A program made the position numbers and the translations under genes. From Actinomyces bowdenii (GTDB taxonomy: Bacteria > Actinomycetota > Actinomycetes > Actinomycetales > Actinomycetaceae): DNA of 64,000 bases. Each line of letters opens with the position of its first letter. The stretch's first letter is position 1. The notes beneath the pieces are model-generated. The model was not told the origin of the DNA. It was given only the letters and a program-made list of their open reading frames with translations, and made no database searches. The stretch covers positions 1-64,000 of the forward strand of contig NZ_JAGFOU010000004.1 of the NCBI RefSeq assembly GCF_017592395.1. The letters are read 5' to 3'. Shown here in pieces: positions 35,860 to 43,685 of the stretch.

Positions 35860-35935
35860 GGGGCTATGGCGCAGTTGGTAGCGCGCTTCCATGGCATGGA
35901 AGAGGTCGGGGGTTCGAATCCCCCTAGCTCCACCA
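35860..35935 (+). tRNA. tRNA-Ala (anticodon GGC), copy 2
   Basis: Identical over all 76 bases to copy 1, including the encoded CCA, 84 bases downstream of it. Both copies are preceded by an ACG trinucleotide. The spacer between them is not similar to the upstream flank, so this is a tandem gene pair rather than a recent duplication of a longer unit. The terminator at 35953 follows directly. Confidence 0.97.
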
Positions 35936-35952
35936 CCTCAACTCTGAGCGAG

Positions 35953-35978
35953 GGCCCCGCCTGACGGCGGGGCCTTTT
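35953..35978 (+). terminator. Rho-independent terminator after the tRNA pair
   Basis: Nine-base-pair stem GGCCCCGCC/GGCGGGGCC with a TGAC loop followed by TTTT (35975-35978). It is the most canonical terminator in the window. Confidence 0.9.
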
Positions 35979-36161
35979 GAGTGCTGGTGGCGCTGTGCGC
36001 CTGGCATTCGGTGAAGGGGTGGGGCCTGGTTCCTCGCCTGGTGGTGGTTCGCGGGTGTGGTCGGCGTTGCGCGGGGGCCGCGGGAGTGGCCTATCCTCCC
36101 CCACAGCGGCAGAGGCGCCGCGATCCCCGCGCCCGCCCGCCGAGCACAGGAGGGAGCATCC

Positions 36162-37121
36162 ATGAGCCCGATGAGGACAGTGCCCCTGGGCGCCACCGGG
36201 ACGCGGGCATCCAATGTCATCTCCGGCATGATGCGCATTGCCGACCGCAGCGATGAGCAGATCCGCGCCCTGTACGACGCCGCGCGGGAGGCCGGCATCG
36301 ATGTCTTCGACCACGCCGACCTCTACGGCTTCAACCACCGCGGGGGCGGCTACCACCACTGCGAGCAGCGCTTCGCCCGCGCACTGAGGCTCAGCCCCGC
36401 CGAGCGCGAGCAGATCATCCTCCAGACCAAGACCGGCATCGTCTCCGATCCGTGGGGGTACGACCACTCCTATGAGCACATCGTCGCCTCCGCGGAGGGC
36501 TCGCTGAGGGCCCTGGGCACGGACTACCTCGACATCCTGCTGCTCCACCGCCCCGATGCCCTGGTCGAGCCAGAGGAGGTTGCCCGCGCATTCGACCACC
36601 TGGAGTCCACCGGCAAGGTCCGCTTCTTCGGGGTCTCCAACCACACCCCGCGCCAGATCGACCTGCTGGCCACCGCTGTGAGTCAGCCCATCGTCGTCAA
36701 CCAGGTGCAGCTGTCGATCACCCATTCGACGATCATCACCCAGGGACTGGCCGCCAACATCATCCCCTCCCAGGACTCGCTGACCCGCGATGGCGGCGGC
36801 CTGGTCGAGCACGCCCGCATCCACTCCACCACCCTTCAGGCCTGGTCGCCCTTCCACACGGGTCTGGGCCCCGGGACGCTCATGGACTCCCCGGACCACC
36901 CCGAGCTCGTTGAGGAGCTGCGCCGCCTCGCCGAGAAGCACGGTGCTACGCCAGCAGCGATCGCCGTGGCATGGATCGCCCGCCACCCCGCCGGCATCCA
37001 GACGGTCGTGGGCACCACAACCCCGCAGCGCCTGCGTGAGGCAGCGGCCGGCTCGGACATCCCGCTGACCCGGGGCGAGTGGTACGGGCTCGTGCGCGCG
37101 GCCGGCCACCACGTGCCCTAA
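36162..37121 (+). CDS. Aldo/keto reductase
   Basis: 319 residues from ATG 36162 with AGGAGGGAG upstream. TIM-barrel NADPH-dependent oxidoreductase of the YdhF type: N-terminal MRTVPLGATGTRASNVISGMM, catalytic Asp-Tyr in VFDHADLYGF, Lys in LQTKTGI, His in LLLHRPDAL, and the cofactor-binding end VVGTTTPQRLREA. The four catalytic residues (Asp, Tyr, Lys, His) are all present. The substrate is unknown. A weak TATCCT -10 lies at 36092. It appears to be monocistronic. Confidence 0.9.
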   Translation: MSPMRTVPLGATGTRASNVISGMMRIADRSDEQIRALYDAAREAGIDVFDHADLYGFNHRGGGYHHCEQRFARALRLSPAEREQIILQTKTGIVSDPWGYDHSYEHIVASAEGSLRALGTDYLDILLLHRPDALVEPEEVARAFDHLESTGKVRFFGVSNHTPRQIDLLATAVSQPIVVNQVQLSITHSTIITQGLAANIIPSQDSLTRDGGGLVEHARIHSTTLQAWSPFHTGLGPGTLMDSPDHPELVEELRRLAEKHGATPAAIAVAWIARHPAGIQTVVGTTTPQRLREAAAGSDIPLTRGEWYGLVRAAGHHVP

Positions 37122-37336
37122 GGCGCTGCGCGCGTGCTCTGCGGACAACTCCGTATCCTGGGCCCGCGCCTCATCGACTCCGCTGACCGAGGCTGATGGT
37201 GGAGGCATCATGCGGCGATGCGCCCTGCGAGGATCGCGCCACGAGTGCGCGTCTCGGTGCGCGTGACGGCGAAGCCTCCACGGGCAAGGCTGACTCAGGA
37301 ATCGATCACGGTCCGCCCAGCGCGGACGAGGGTCGG

Positions 37337-38023
37337 ATGTGCAGCGTGAAGGCTATGGATGCATCATTGATCATCGGATCCGTCGTCGTCCTCCTTGCCG
37401 TGATGAACCCCTTCCTCTACGTTCCCCGGTTCCTGGAGCTCACCGGCGGGCAGTCGGTTGCCCAGCGCCGCCGGAGTGCGATCGTCACTGTGCTGTGGTG
37501 CCTCGCCTTCTGCGCCCTCGCTCTCCTCCTCGCTCCTCGCCCCCTCACCGGCGGGAGCGTCCTGAGTGCTCTCGGTATCGGCATCGGCCACGTCCAGGCT
37601 GCCGGTGGCCTGGTGCTTCTGCTGATCTCCTTGGCCATGCTCGCCGGGAAGGACTCGGTGCTCCTTCTGGGGAGCGAGCAGGAGGTGCGTGGTGATGCGG
37701 TGGGTGACGATCACCGGGGCCATCACCGTACCGCCCCCTACCCCATGGCCTTTCCCCTCATCGCGGGGCCCGCCACGATGGCGGTCATCGTCGGCCTCAG
37801 CGGCATGGTGATCTCCCAGCAGCCGGGGCCCGATCAGGCCGTAGGCGGTCTCCTGGCCATCACGGTGGCCTTGGCGATCGCGCTGCTCGTCCTGGGGGCG
37901 GTGCTCGTGTACTGCTCCGGTGCGGCCGAGCGCCGATGGGACGCCGCCCGCAGCGTGACCATGCGACTGGGCGGCATGCTCCTGGCTGCCTTCTCCGCCC
38001 AGCTGCTCCTGCCCGTCATATGA
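37337..38023 (+). CDS. MarC/UPF0056-family membrane protein
   Basis: About 228 residues from ATG 37337 (GAGGG close upstream); ATG 37355, six codons later, with GAAGG before it, is equally possible. Six predicted hydrophobic helices: VVVLLAVMNPFLYVPRF carries the N-P-F/P signature of MarC proteins. The sixth-helix region ends LAAFSAQLLLPVI, and YPMAFPLIAGPATMAVIVGLS is the second family signature. Function unknown despite the multiple-antibiotic-resistance name. The loop between helices 3 and 4 is rich in Asp/His/Gly (VRGDAVGDDHRGHH). Confidence 0.82.
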   Translation: MCSVKAMDASLIIGSVVVLLAVMNPFLYVPRFLELTGGQSVAQRRRSAIVTVLWCLAFCALALLLAPRPLTGGSVLSALGIGIGHVQAAGGLVLLLISLAMLAGKDSVLLLGSEQEVRGDAVGDDHRGHHRTAPYPMAFPLIAGPATMAVIVGLSGMVISQQPGPDQAVGGLLAITVALAIALLVLGAVLVYCSGAAERRWDAARSVTMRLGGMLLAAFSAQLLLPVI

Positions 38024-38142
38024 ATCCGGCTCCCCAATGGCCCTGCGGCAGTCCCGCCCCGGGGCGGCGCCCGCCCTTGCGGCCCTGGGCCCGCATCGCG
38101 CCTGCTTGATCCTCACATGATGTCAGGTCCCATGATGGGGCC

Positions 38143-38958
38143 ATGACCGAGACACGGCTGCTGCGCATAGGCGAGTTCTCCACCCTGACCAGGCTGTCGG
38201 TCCGCATGCTGCGGTACTACGACGCCCACGGCGTGCTGAGCCCCGCGCGCATCGACGCCGCCACCGGGCACCGGTTCTACGACGCCCATCAAGTCGTTGA
38301 TGCCAGGCTGGTGCGCCAGCTGCGCGACGTCGGCTTCTCCGTCCCGGCCATCGCCGCCCTGCTCCCGCTGCGCGAGGACCCCCAGGCCCTGGGGCGCGCG
38401 CTGGCCGTGCAGCGCGATCAGCTCACCGCCGACGCCGAGGCCGCCCGCCGCCGCGTCGCCGAGATCGACCAGCTCATCGCACACGTCAGGAGAACCCTCA
38501 TGACCGACATCACTGTCACCACCCACCCCGCCCAGCACGTCGTCTCCCTGCGCAGGAGGATCGACACCTACCCCGATGAGCGCCGTGCCTGGGAGCAGCT
38601 GATGGCCTGCGTCCAGGAGCAGGGCGTGCCCTACACCGGGGGCCCCTGCGGCGCCATCTTCCACGACGAGGAGTACCGCGAGGCCGACATCGATATCGAG
38701 GTCTGGCAGCCCGCGCCCCGGGGCGCCCGCGTCGCCGCCCCACTGACCGCCCGGGAGCTTCCCGCCCAGCGGGTGGCCGTGGCCGCCTTCCACGGCGACT
38801 ACTCCCAGTTCGAGGCGCAGAACGCCGCCCTGGCCCAGTACATCGCCGAATCCGGCCTCCAGGTGAGCGGGCCCATGTACAACCGCTATCTGGTCAGCCC
38901 TGCCGACACCCAGAGCCCCGAGGACTACGTCACCGAGATCTGCGTGCCCGTGGCCTGA
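38143..38958 (+). CDS. MerR-family regulator with GyrI-like effector domain
   Basis: 271 residues. The N-terminal MerR helix-turn-helix (LLRIGEFSTLTRLSVRMLRYYDAHGVL) is followed by a dimerisation helix at about 80-115 and a GyrI-like/SOUL small-molecule domain from about 120, as in BmrR-type multidrug sensors. CATGAT at 38131-38136 lies exactly six bases before the ATG, so the transcript is probably leaderless. The element ACATGATGTCAGGTCCCATGATG in front contains repeated CATGATG words that may be its own operator. No efflux gene is adjacent, so the target is unknown. Confidence 0.9.
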   Translation: MTETRLLRIGEFSTLTRLSVRMLRYYDAHGVLSPARIDAATGHRFYDAHQVVDARLVRQLRDVGFSVPAIAALLPLREDPQALGRALAVQRDQLTADAEAARRRVAEIDQLIAHVRRTLMTDITVTTHPAQHVVSLRRRIDTYPDERRAWEQLMACVQEQGVPYTGGPCGAIFHDEEYREADIDIEVWQPAPRGARVAAPLTARELPAQRVAVAAFHGDYSQFEAQNAALAQYIAESGLQVSGPMYNRYLVSPADTQSPEDYVTEICVPVA

Positions 38959-38973
38959 GCGCCTGCGGGCCCG

Positions 38974-39031
38974 GGCCGGCCCCCCCCCCGGCCGGGGCCG
39001 GCCCCCCCCCACCCCCCAGGCACCCCCCCCC
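38974..39031 (+). terminator. GC hairpin and long poly-C tracts after the MerR gene
   Basis: GGCCGGCCCC (38974-38983) and GGGGCCGGCC (38994-39003) form a perfect 10-bp stem just after the MerR gene. C-runs follow or lie within: ten (38980-38989), nine (39002-39010), six (39012-39017) and nine (39023-39031). The hairpin may terminate transcription. The homopolymers are prone to slippage and to sequencing error. Confidence 0.6.
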
Positions 39032-39120
39032 ACCCGGCCAGTGGCCGGTCAGCATCTGGTCAGCCACTGAGACACGATCCACGCCCGGAAGGCGGAACGG
39101 CACTGGATCAGCCCTGCTGC

Positions 39121-39139
39121 TGAGGGTAGCCTCACCTCT
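39121..39139 (+). promoter_or_regulatory. DtxR/IdeR-like iron box
   Basis: TGAGGGTAGCCTCACCTCT matches 13 of 19 positions of the DtxR consensus TTAGGTTAGGCTAACCTAA, including both inner half-sites AGGnTAG and CTnACCT. It lies 49 bases before the gene at 39188, the position expected for iron-dependent repression. Confidence 0.55.
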
Positions 39140-39187
39140 GGCAGGTGCGGTATCGGAACCGCGCCCTCGCGCAGGAAAGGCACTCGT

Positions 39188-40102
39188 GTGACGTCAGCAC
39201 AGGCAGGCAGCGGCAGCGCTCCCGACATCGCCCACCGCGCTCGCCGCACCGCCCGCAGGCTCCTGTCGGGCGCGGGCAGCGCCGCGGTGACGGCCTACCG
39301 CATCGATCCCTCCGCCCCGGCGGCCTATGTGGCGCATGCGCTGCTCAACGATGGGCGCATCCTCATCGCCGCCTGCCCCGCCCCGGGGGCGCCCCTGGCG
39401 ATCGCCCCCGACGGCCTGGCCACCGAGGTCCGCCTGGACATCACCCTGGACGCCGCCGAGCCGGGCGTTCGCATCACCGCTGCCACCGCCCACCTGCTCG
39501 GCTCCCTGACCTGGATCGAGGAGCAGGGCACCGAGGGGGTCCTGGCCTCGGCCCGCACCCCGGCCTGCCACTGCGCCATCACGGGGGATGATCCCCTGGA
39601 GCGCGTCGGCCAGGTCGCCGGCTGGCCCGGTGGCCGCCTGGGCGTCATCGCCACCGAGCGCGTCATGCTCCACTGCGTCACCGGGGTCTCCAGCCACACC
39701 ATCCCCGAGGTCCTGGCCATCGATGGTCAGGGCGCTGAGTCCGCGGCTCAGCATCCCTCCGCCAGCGCCTGGAGCTCCCACGAGGTGCTCGCCGCCCACG
39801 AGTCCGTCGCCGCCGTCGGGGAGCTGGGGCTGCAGGCCATCTGCGACGCCGTCAGCAGTGGCGAGGCGCTCGGCTGGGTCTGCTCCACCCGGCCCTCGGT
39901 CGGCGTGTGCTCCAGCCTGTGGGGCAGGATCCTGTGCGTCGACGTCGACGCCCACGGGGCCACCCTCATGCGCATCACCGCCGAGGAGATCACCACCCTG
40001 GTGGTCGCCTTCCCCGACGGTCCCAGGGCCGCCCACGAGGTGGGCCAGAGCCTGGAGTCGATGGCTGCGGTGCTCCTGCCCGACCGCCTCTCGCGCCCCT
40101 GA
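39188..40102 (+). CDS. Protein of unknown function behind an iron box; possible split-barrel/HugZ-like haem-related protein
   Basis: 304 residues from GTG 39188, with AGGAAAGG upstream. Two halves are visible. Residues 20-125 (AYVAHALLNDGRILIAACP, IAPDGLATEVRLDITLDAAEP, HLLGSLTWIEEQG) resemble the split-barrel of DUF2470/HugZ-type proteins in pattern but not enough for a firm call. Residues 150-290 look like a distant repeat of the same sort of fold, with several Cys residues. The DtxR-like box in front supports a role in iron or haem metabolism. It ends in a strong bidirectional hairpin. Confidence 0.6.
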   Translation: MTSAQAGSGSAPDIAHRARRTARRLLSGAGSAAVTAYRIDPSAPAAYVAHALLNDGRILIAACPAPGAPLAIAPDGLATEVRLDITLDAAEPGVRITAATAHLLGSLTWIEEQGTEGVLASARTPACHCAITGDDPLERVGQVAGWPGGRLGVIATERVMLHCVTGVSSHTIPEVLAIDGQGAESAAQHPSASAWSSHEVLAAHESVAAVGELGLQAICDAVSSGEALGWVCSTRPSVGVCSSLWGRILCVDVDAHGATLMRITAEEITTLVVAFPDGPRAAHEVGQSLESMAAVLLPDRLSRP

Positions 40103-40166
40103 GGACCTGGGCGGGCCCGCGCCCACTCCGCGGGGCGCCATCGTCCCGCGCAGGTGCCTCACGCAG

Positions 40167-40201
40167 CCTTCGGGCCCCGGCACGCCGCCGGGGCCCGAAG
40201 G
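40167..40201. terminator. Bidirectional hairpin terminator
   Basis: Perfect 15-bp stem (40167-40181 with 40187-40201), five-base loop, between the convergent genes ending at 40102 (+) and 40247 (-). Confidence 0.75.
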
Positions 40202-40246
40202 ATGATGCGCCGCCGCCCGCAGCCGCCCGAACTGGTGGGCGGCTGC

Positions 40247-40528
40247 TCAGCGCGCCTCGTAGGACAGGCAGGTGGCGGTGTCCCCGCCGACGCTGACCGC
40301 CTCAGCAGTGCACATGAGGTCGGTGTTGTGCACGCACTCCAGGCGCTGGCAGGCCCCCACGTGGCCCTCGGCCACGGGCAGGCCGCCGCGAGCATCCAGG
40401 CTGATGAAGGTGCCGCAGGTGGGCGCCCCGGCATCGCCGCCGACCGTGATGGCGAAGGCGGTGCAGCCCCCGTGGTTGAAGGCGCAGGAGGTGGTCTCGC
40501 AGGACTTGATCTGGGTGACGGTGGCCAT
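40247..40528 (-). CDS. DUF1540 cysteine-rich protein (two repeats)
   Basis: 93 residues from ATG 40528 with AAGGAGTC seven bases upstream. Two DUF1540 units: SCETTSCAFNHGGCTAFAITV near the start and LECVHNTDLMCTAEAVSVG near the end. Each has the Cys spacing of small metal-binding (probably zinc) knuckles; eight Cys in all. Function unknown. It is monocistronic and its upstream region (40529-40766) is AT-richer than average with TTAACG words, so it may be strongly expressed. Confidence 0.85.
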   Translation of the reverse strand: MATVTQIKSCETTSCAFNHGGCTAFAITVGGDAGAPTCGTFISLDARGGLPVAEGHVGACQRLECVHNTDLMCTAEAVSVGGDTATCLSYEAR

Positions 40529-40766
40529 GATGGACTCCTTCTCGAGCGGTCGGATGATAGGTACGTCATTAACGTAAATCCGTCCCGGTTCAGCGGCAAC
40601 GAAGGCGAGCCTGGCCTTGTGCCATCGGGAGTCCAGAATGCTGGAATAACGCCGTTTTCTCGGTGGTGATGATCGGGGTGGGTGCCCTGTTGCGGGGGCT
40701 GCGGCCGTCCCTATTGTGTGCCGGGGTATTTCGTTATTCCGGGTAGGTGAGGCAGACCTGCGCCAC

Positions 40767-41489
40767 TCAGCTGTGGGCCGCGGCCACCGCCAGGCGCAGG
40801 GCGCCGGTGAAGCGGGTCTCGCGCTCCTGGGCGCTCATGTCCTCGGAGTGGTCCAGCAGATGATCCGAGATCGTCAGGATCGCCAGCGCCTGCGCCCCGA
40901 GCTCCGCGGCCACGCCGTACAGGGCCGCGGCCTCCATCTCCACGGCCAGGACGCCATGGGCGGCCAGGCGCTCGGTCTGGCCCTCGGGAGTGAAGTAGAA
41001 GTGGTCGCGGGAGATGATCGGGCCGGCGTGAACAGTCCCGTCCTGGGGCGCCTGGGCGCTGCGGGAGGCCTCCCAGGCCGCCTGGGCCAGGTGGAAGTCG
41101 GCCACCGCTGAGAAGTTCACCCCCGGGATGCGCAACTGGTTCATGGCCGAGTCCGTGTGGGCGCCGGTGGCGATGACGACGTCGCCCACCCGCACCTGGG
41201 GGGCGATCCCGCCGGCCGTGCCCACGCGGATGATGCGCTCGACCCCGAACTGGCTGAGCAGCTCGGTGGCGTAGATGGTGAAGGAGGGCTGGCCCATCCC
41301 CGAGCCCATGACGCTCAGCGGCTTGCCGTCCACGGTGCCGGTGAAGCCGAGCATGCCGCGCACATCGGTGACCAGGCGGGCATCGTCCATGAGCGCCTCG
41401 GCGATGCGCTGGGCTCGCTTGGGATCGCCGGGCATGAGGACCGCGGGGGCGAAGTCTCCGGGCTCGGCGGCGATATGGGGGGTGGCCAT
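40767..41489 (-). CDS. deoD: Purine-nucleoside phosphorylase, DeoD type
   Basis: 240 residues. Phosphorolysis of purine (deoxy)ribonucleosides to base and (deoxy)ribose-1-phosphate for purine salvage. Family marks are the N-terminal VLMPGDPKRAQRIAE, GSGMGQPS, IIRVGTAGGI, the substrate-binding EMEAAALYGVAA and the catalytic Asp in LTISDHLLD. AAAGGACC precedes the ATG. It is divergent from the NSS transporter genes and not in an operon with other deo genes. Confidence 0.95.
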   Translation of the reverse strand: MATPHIAAEPGDFAPAVLMPGDPKRAQRIAEALMDDARLVTDVRGMLGFTGTVDGKPLSVMGSGMGQPSFTIYATELLSQFGVERIIRVGTAGGIAPQVRVGDVVIATGAHTDSAMNQLRIPGVNFSAVADFHLAQAAWEASRSAQAPQDGTVHAGPIISRDHFYFTPEGQTERLAAHGVLAVEMEAAALYGVAAELGAQALAILTISDHLLDHSEDMSAQERETRFTGALRLAVAAAHS

Positions 41490-41817
41490 GGTGGGTCCTT
41501 TCAGGGTCGGCGGATGCGGAGCGGGGCGCCCTGGGACGGGGGCGGAGCCCTGCGCCCGACATCATCAGGTGACCATCAAGTGTGGCATATGCCGCCCCGG
41601 GCCCCGCCTTCCCGTCCGCGCCGCCTCCGGGGCCGGTATCCGCCGCGCCTCCCGCCGGTCCGCATGCTGGACGCCGGGAGACAGATACTGGCTGTGCGCC
41701 TACCGTGCAGGGATCTACGCGTGCGCCGAAGGCGCCCGCATGCGCTGCATCACCCCGCCGTGACCAGGCACGTCAGGCCCCTGCGCAGCGCACCGTCCCG
41801 CACAGCAGAAGGTCCAT
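41490..41817. other. Divergent intergenic region, deoD / NSS transporter
   Basis: 328 bases with no supported gene. Short GC stems are possible, but no convincing terminator, promoter pair or riboswitch core could be identified. An SAM or other metabolite riboswitch was considered for the transporter and no conserved core was seen. Confidence 0.5.
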
Positions 41818-43407
41818 ATGGCTTCAACTCCCGCAGCCCCGCAGGGCTCACACCCATCCCAGGCACCGGCGCGCGAGCAGTGGAGCGGCCAGGTCGGATT
41901 CCTCCTGGCCGCCATCGGCTCGGCCATCGGCCTGGGCAACATCTGGCGCTTCCCCGGCGTGGCCTACAGCAACGGCGGCGGGGCCTTCGTCGTGCCCTAC
42001 ATCATCGCCCTGCTCGGTGTGGGAATCCCCGTGCTCTTCCTGGACTACGCCCTGGGCCACCGCTACCGCGGCTCGGCCCCGGCGGTCTTCCGCCGCGTGC
42101 ACGCCGGGCTGGAATGGCTGGGCTGGTTCCAGGTCTTCATCTGCTTCATCATCATGACCTACTACGCGGTCATCGTGGCCTGGGCCCTGCGCTACACGGT
42201 CTTCTCGATCAACACCGCCTGGGGGGACGACGCCGCGGGCTTCTTCCAGCGCTACATCGGACTGGGGGAGCTCTCCTCCAGCGGCACACCCGCCTACTCC
42301 TTCACCCCGGTGGCCGGGGTCATCATCCCGCTCATCCTCGTGTGGGCCTTCGGGATCCTCACCATCGCCCGGGGCGTGTCCAACGGGGTGGAGAAGGCCA
42401 ACCGCGTCTTCCTGCCCCTGCTGGTGATCATGTTCCTGACCCTGGTGGGCCGCGCCCTGCTGCTCCCGGGCTCCACCGACGGCCTCAACGCCCTGTTCAC
42501 CCCCAACTGGGCCGCTCTGTCGGACCACCGCGTCTGGATGGCCGCCTTCGGGCAGATCTTCTTCTCCCTGTCGGTGGGCTTCGGCATCATGCTCACCTAC
42601 GCCTCCTACCTCAAGCGCCGCTCCAACCTCGTGGGCACGGGGACGGTGGCCGCCTTCGCCAACTCCGCCTTCGAGATCCTGGCCGGGATCGGCGTCTTCG
42701 CCACCCTGGGCTTCATGGCCCACACCCAGAACGTGAAGGTCTCCGAGCTGGACGACATCGCGGGGGTGGGCCTGTCCTTCACCACCTTCCCCACCGTCAT
42801 CTCCCAGATGCCCGGAGGCCCGGTCTTCGGGGTGCTGTTCTTCGCCTCCTTCACCATGGCGGGCCTGACCTCCTTCATCTCCATCATCCAGGTGGTCATC
42901 GCCGCGGTCTCCGAGAAGCTCGGCCTGCCCACCAGCAGGGCGGTCCTCGTGGCCGGACTGCCCTCGGCACTGCTGTCCTTCATCCTGTTCGGAACCTCCT
43001 CGGGCCTGTACACCCTGGATGTGGTCGACGCCTTCATCAACAACATCGGCGTCGTCTTCTCCGCCATCGTCATGTGCGTGGCCCTGGGGATCGTGCTGCG
43101 CCGCCTGCCGGTCATCGAGCGCCACCTCAACCTGGTCTCGGAGTCCCGGATGATCGGACCGTGGTGGCGGGCGGTCATCATGGTGCTGGTCCCGCTGCTG
43201 CTGGGCGTCATGCTGGTCCAGACCGTCTCGTCCTACATCACCGAGGGCTACACCCCCGACTACTCCCGGTCCTTCGAGCTGGTCTTCGGCTGGGGCGCCC
43301 TGCTCATGGTCGTCATCGCCGTGGTGGCCATGACCCTGGCGCGCTGGGCCACGCCGGTCGACGACTTCACCCCACTGGATCTCGATGCGCTCGAGGAGGT
43401 GAAGTGA
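41818..43407 (+). CDS. Neurotransmitter:sodium symporter (NSS) family amino-acid transporter, large subunit
   Basis: 529 residues, 12 or so membrane helices. Sodium-coupled uptake of amino acids. The first helix has the NSS signature GFLLAAIGSAIGLGNIWRFP with the unwound Na+/substrate site, followed by NGGGAFVVPYI. IITYYAVIVAW and SLSVGFGIMLTYASY correspond to the TM3 and TM6 substrate regions. The 57-residue MetS-like subunit directly follows (43409), as in the corynebacterial MetPS methionine/alanine system, so methionine or alanine is the likeliest substrate. Confidence 0.92.
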   Translation: MASTPAAPQGSHPSQAPAREQWSGQVGFLLAAIGSAIGLGNIWRFPGVAYSNGGGAFVVPYIIALLGVGIPVLFLDYALGHRYRGSAPAVFRRVHAGLEWLGWFQVFICFIIMTYYAVIVAWALRYTVFSINTAWGDDAAGFFQRYIGLGELSSSGTPAYSFTPVAGVIIPLILVWAFGILTIARGVSNGVEKANRVFLPLLVIMFLTLVGRALLLPGSTDGLNALFTPNWAALSDHRVWMAAFGQIFFSLSVGFGIMLTYASYLKRRSNLVGTGTVAAFANSAFEILAGIGVFATLGFMAHTQNVKVSELDDIAGVGLSFTTFPTVISQMPGGPVFGVLFFASFTMAGLTSFISIIQVVIAAVSEKLGLPTSRAVLVAGLPSALLSFILFGTSSGLYTLDVVDAFINNIGVVFSAIVMCVALGIVLRRLPVIERHLNLVSESRMIGPWWRAVIMVLVPLLLGVMLVQTVSSYITEGYTPDYSRSFELVFGWGALLMVVIAVVAMTLARWATPVDDFTPLDLDALEEVK

Positions 43408-43408
43408 C

Positions 43409-43582
43409 ATGACCGGAGCGGCCATCTCTCTCATGCTCACCGCCATCGTCATCATCTGGGGCGGCCTGGCGGTCTCCGTGACCGCGCTGATCTCCCGGGG
43501 GCGCCGTGAGGACCGCGACGCCCGCGAAGAGGCCTCCCGGCTCGCCCACAGCCACCTGCGCGGCACGAGCACCGAGGACTGA
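43409..43582 (+). CDS. metS: MetS-like small subunit of the NSS transporter
   Basis: 57 residues starting one base after the TGA of the large subunit gene, with GGAGG (43394-43398) as ribosome site inside it. One membrane helix (residues 6-28, ISLMLTAIVIIWGGLAVSV), then a charged tail (RGRREDRDAREEASRLAH). This is the size, topology and position of the methionine/alanine importer small subunit that is needed for activity in Corynebacterium. The gene is easy to miss because of its length. Confidence 0.85.
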   Translation: MTGAAISLMLTAIVIIWGGLAVSVTALISRGRREDRDAREEASRLAHSHLRGTSTED

Positions 43583-43607
43583 CAGGTCGCGCAGGCGCCG
43601 GCAGCCG

Positions 43608-43617
43608 GCACATCTTC
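43608..43617 (+). repeat. Isolated copy of the GCACATCTTC motif
   Basis: Same 10-mer as the four-copy cluster at 48209-48402, here 25 bases after the MetS gene and 68 bases before the HAD gene. Confidence 0.6.
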
Positions 43618-43685
43618 ATCACAGGTGCCGCCGACCTGCCAGGATGTCCCCGCAGCTTCCCAGGTCGGTGGGGGACAATGCGACC

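Noticed and set aside
35700-35935. tRNA pair as a phage or island attachment site
   Set aside because: No integrase, no direct repeat of the tRNA 3' end downstream, and ordinary genes follow.
41490-41817. Riboswitch before the NSS transporter
   Set aside because: No conserved aptamer core could be recognised; only GC-rich short stems.
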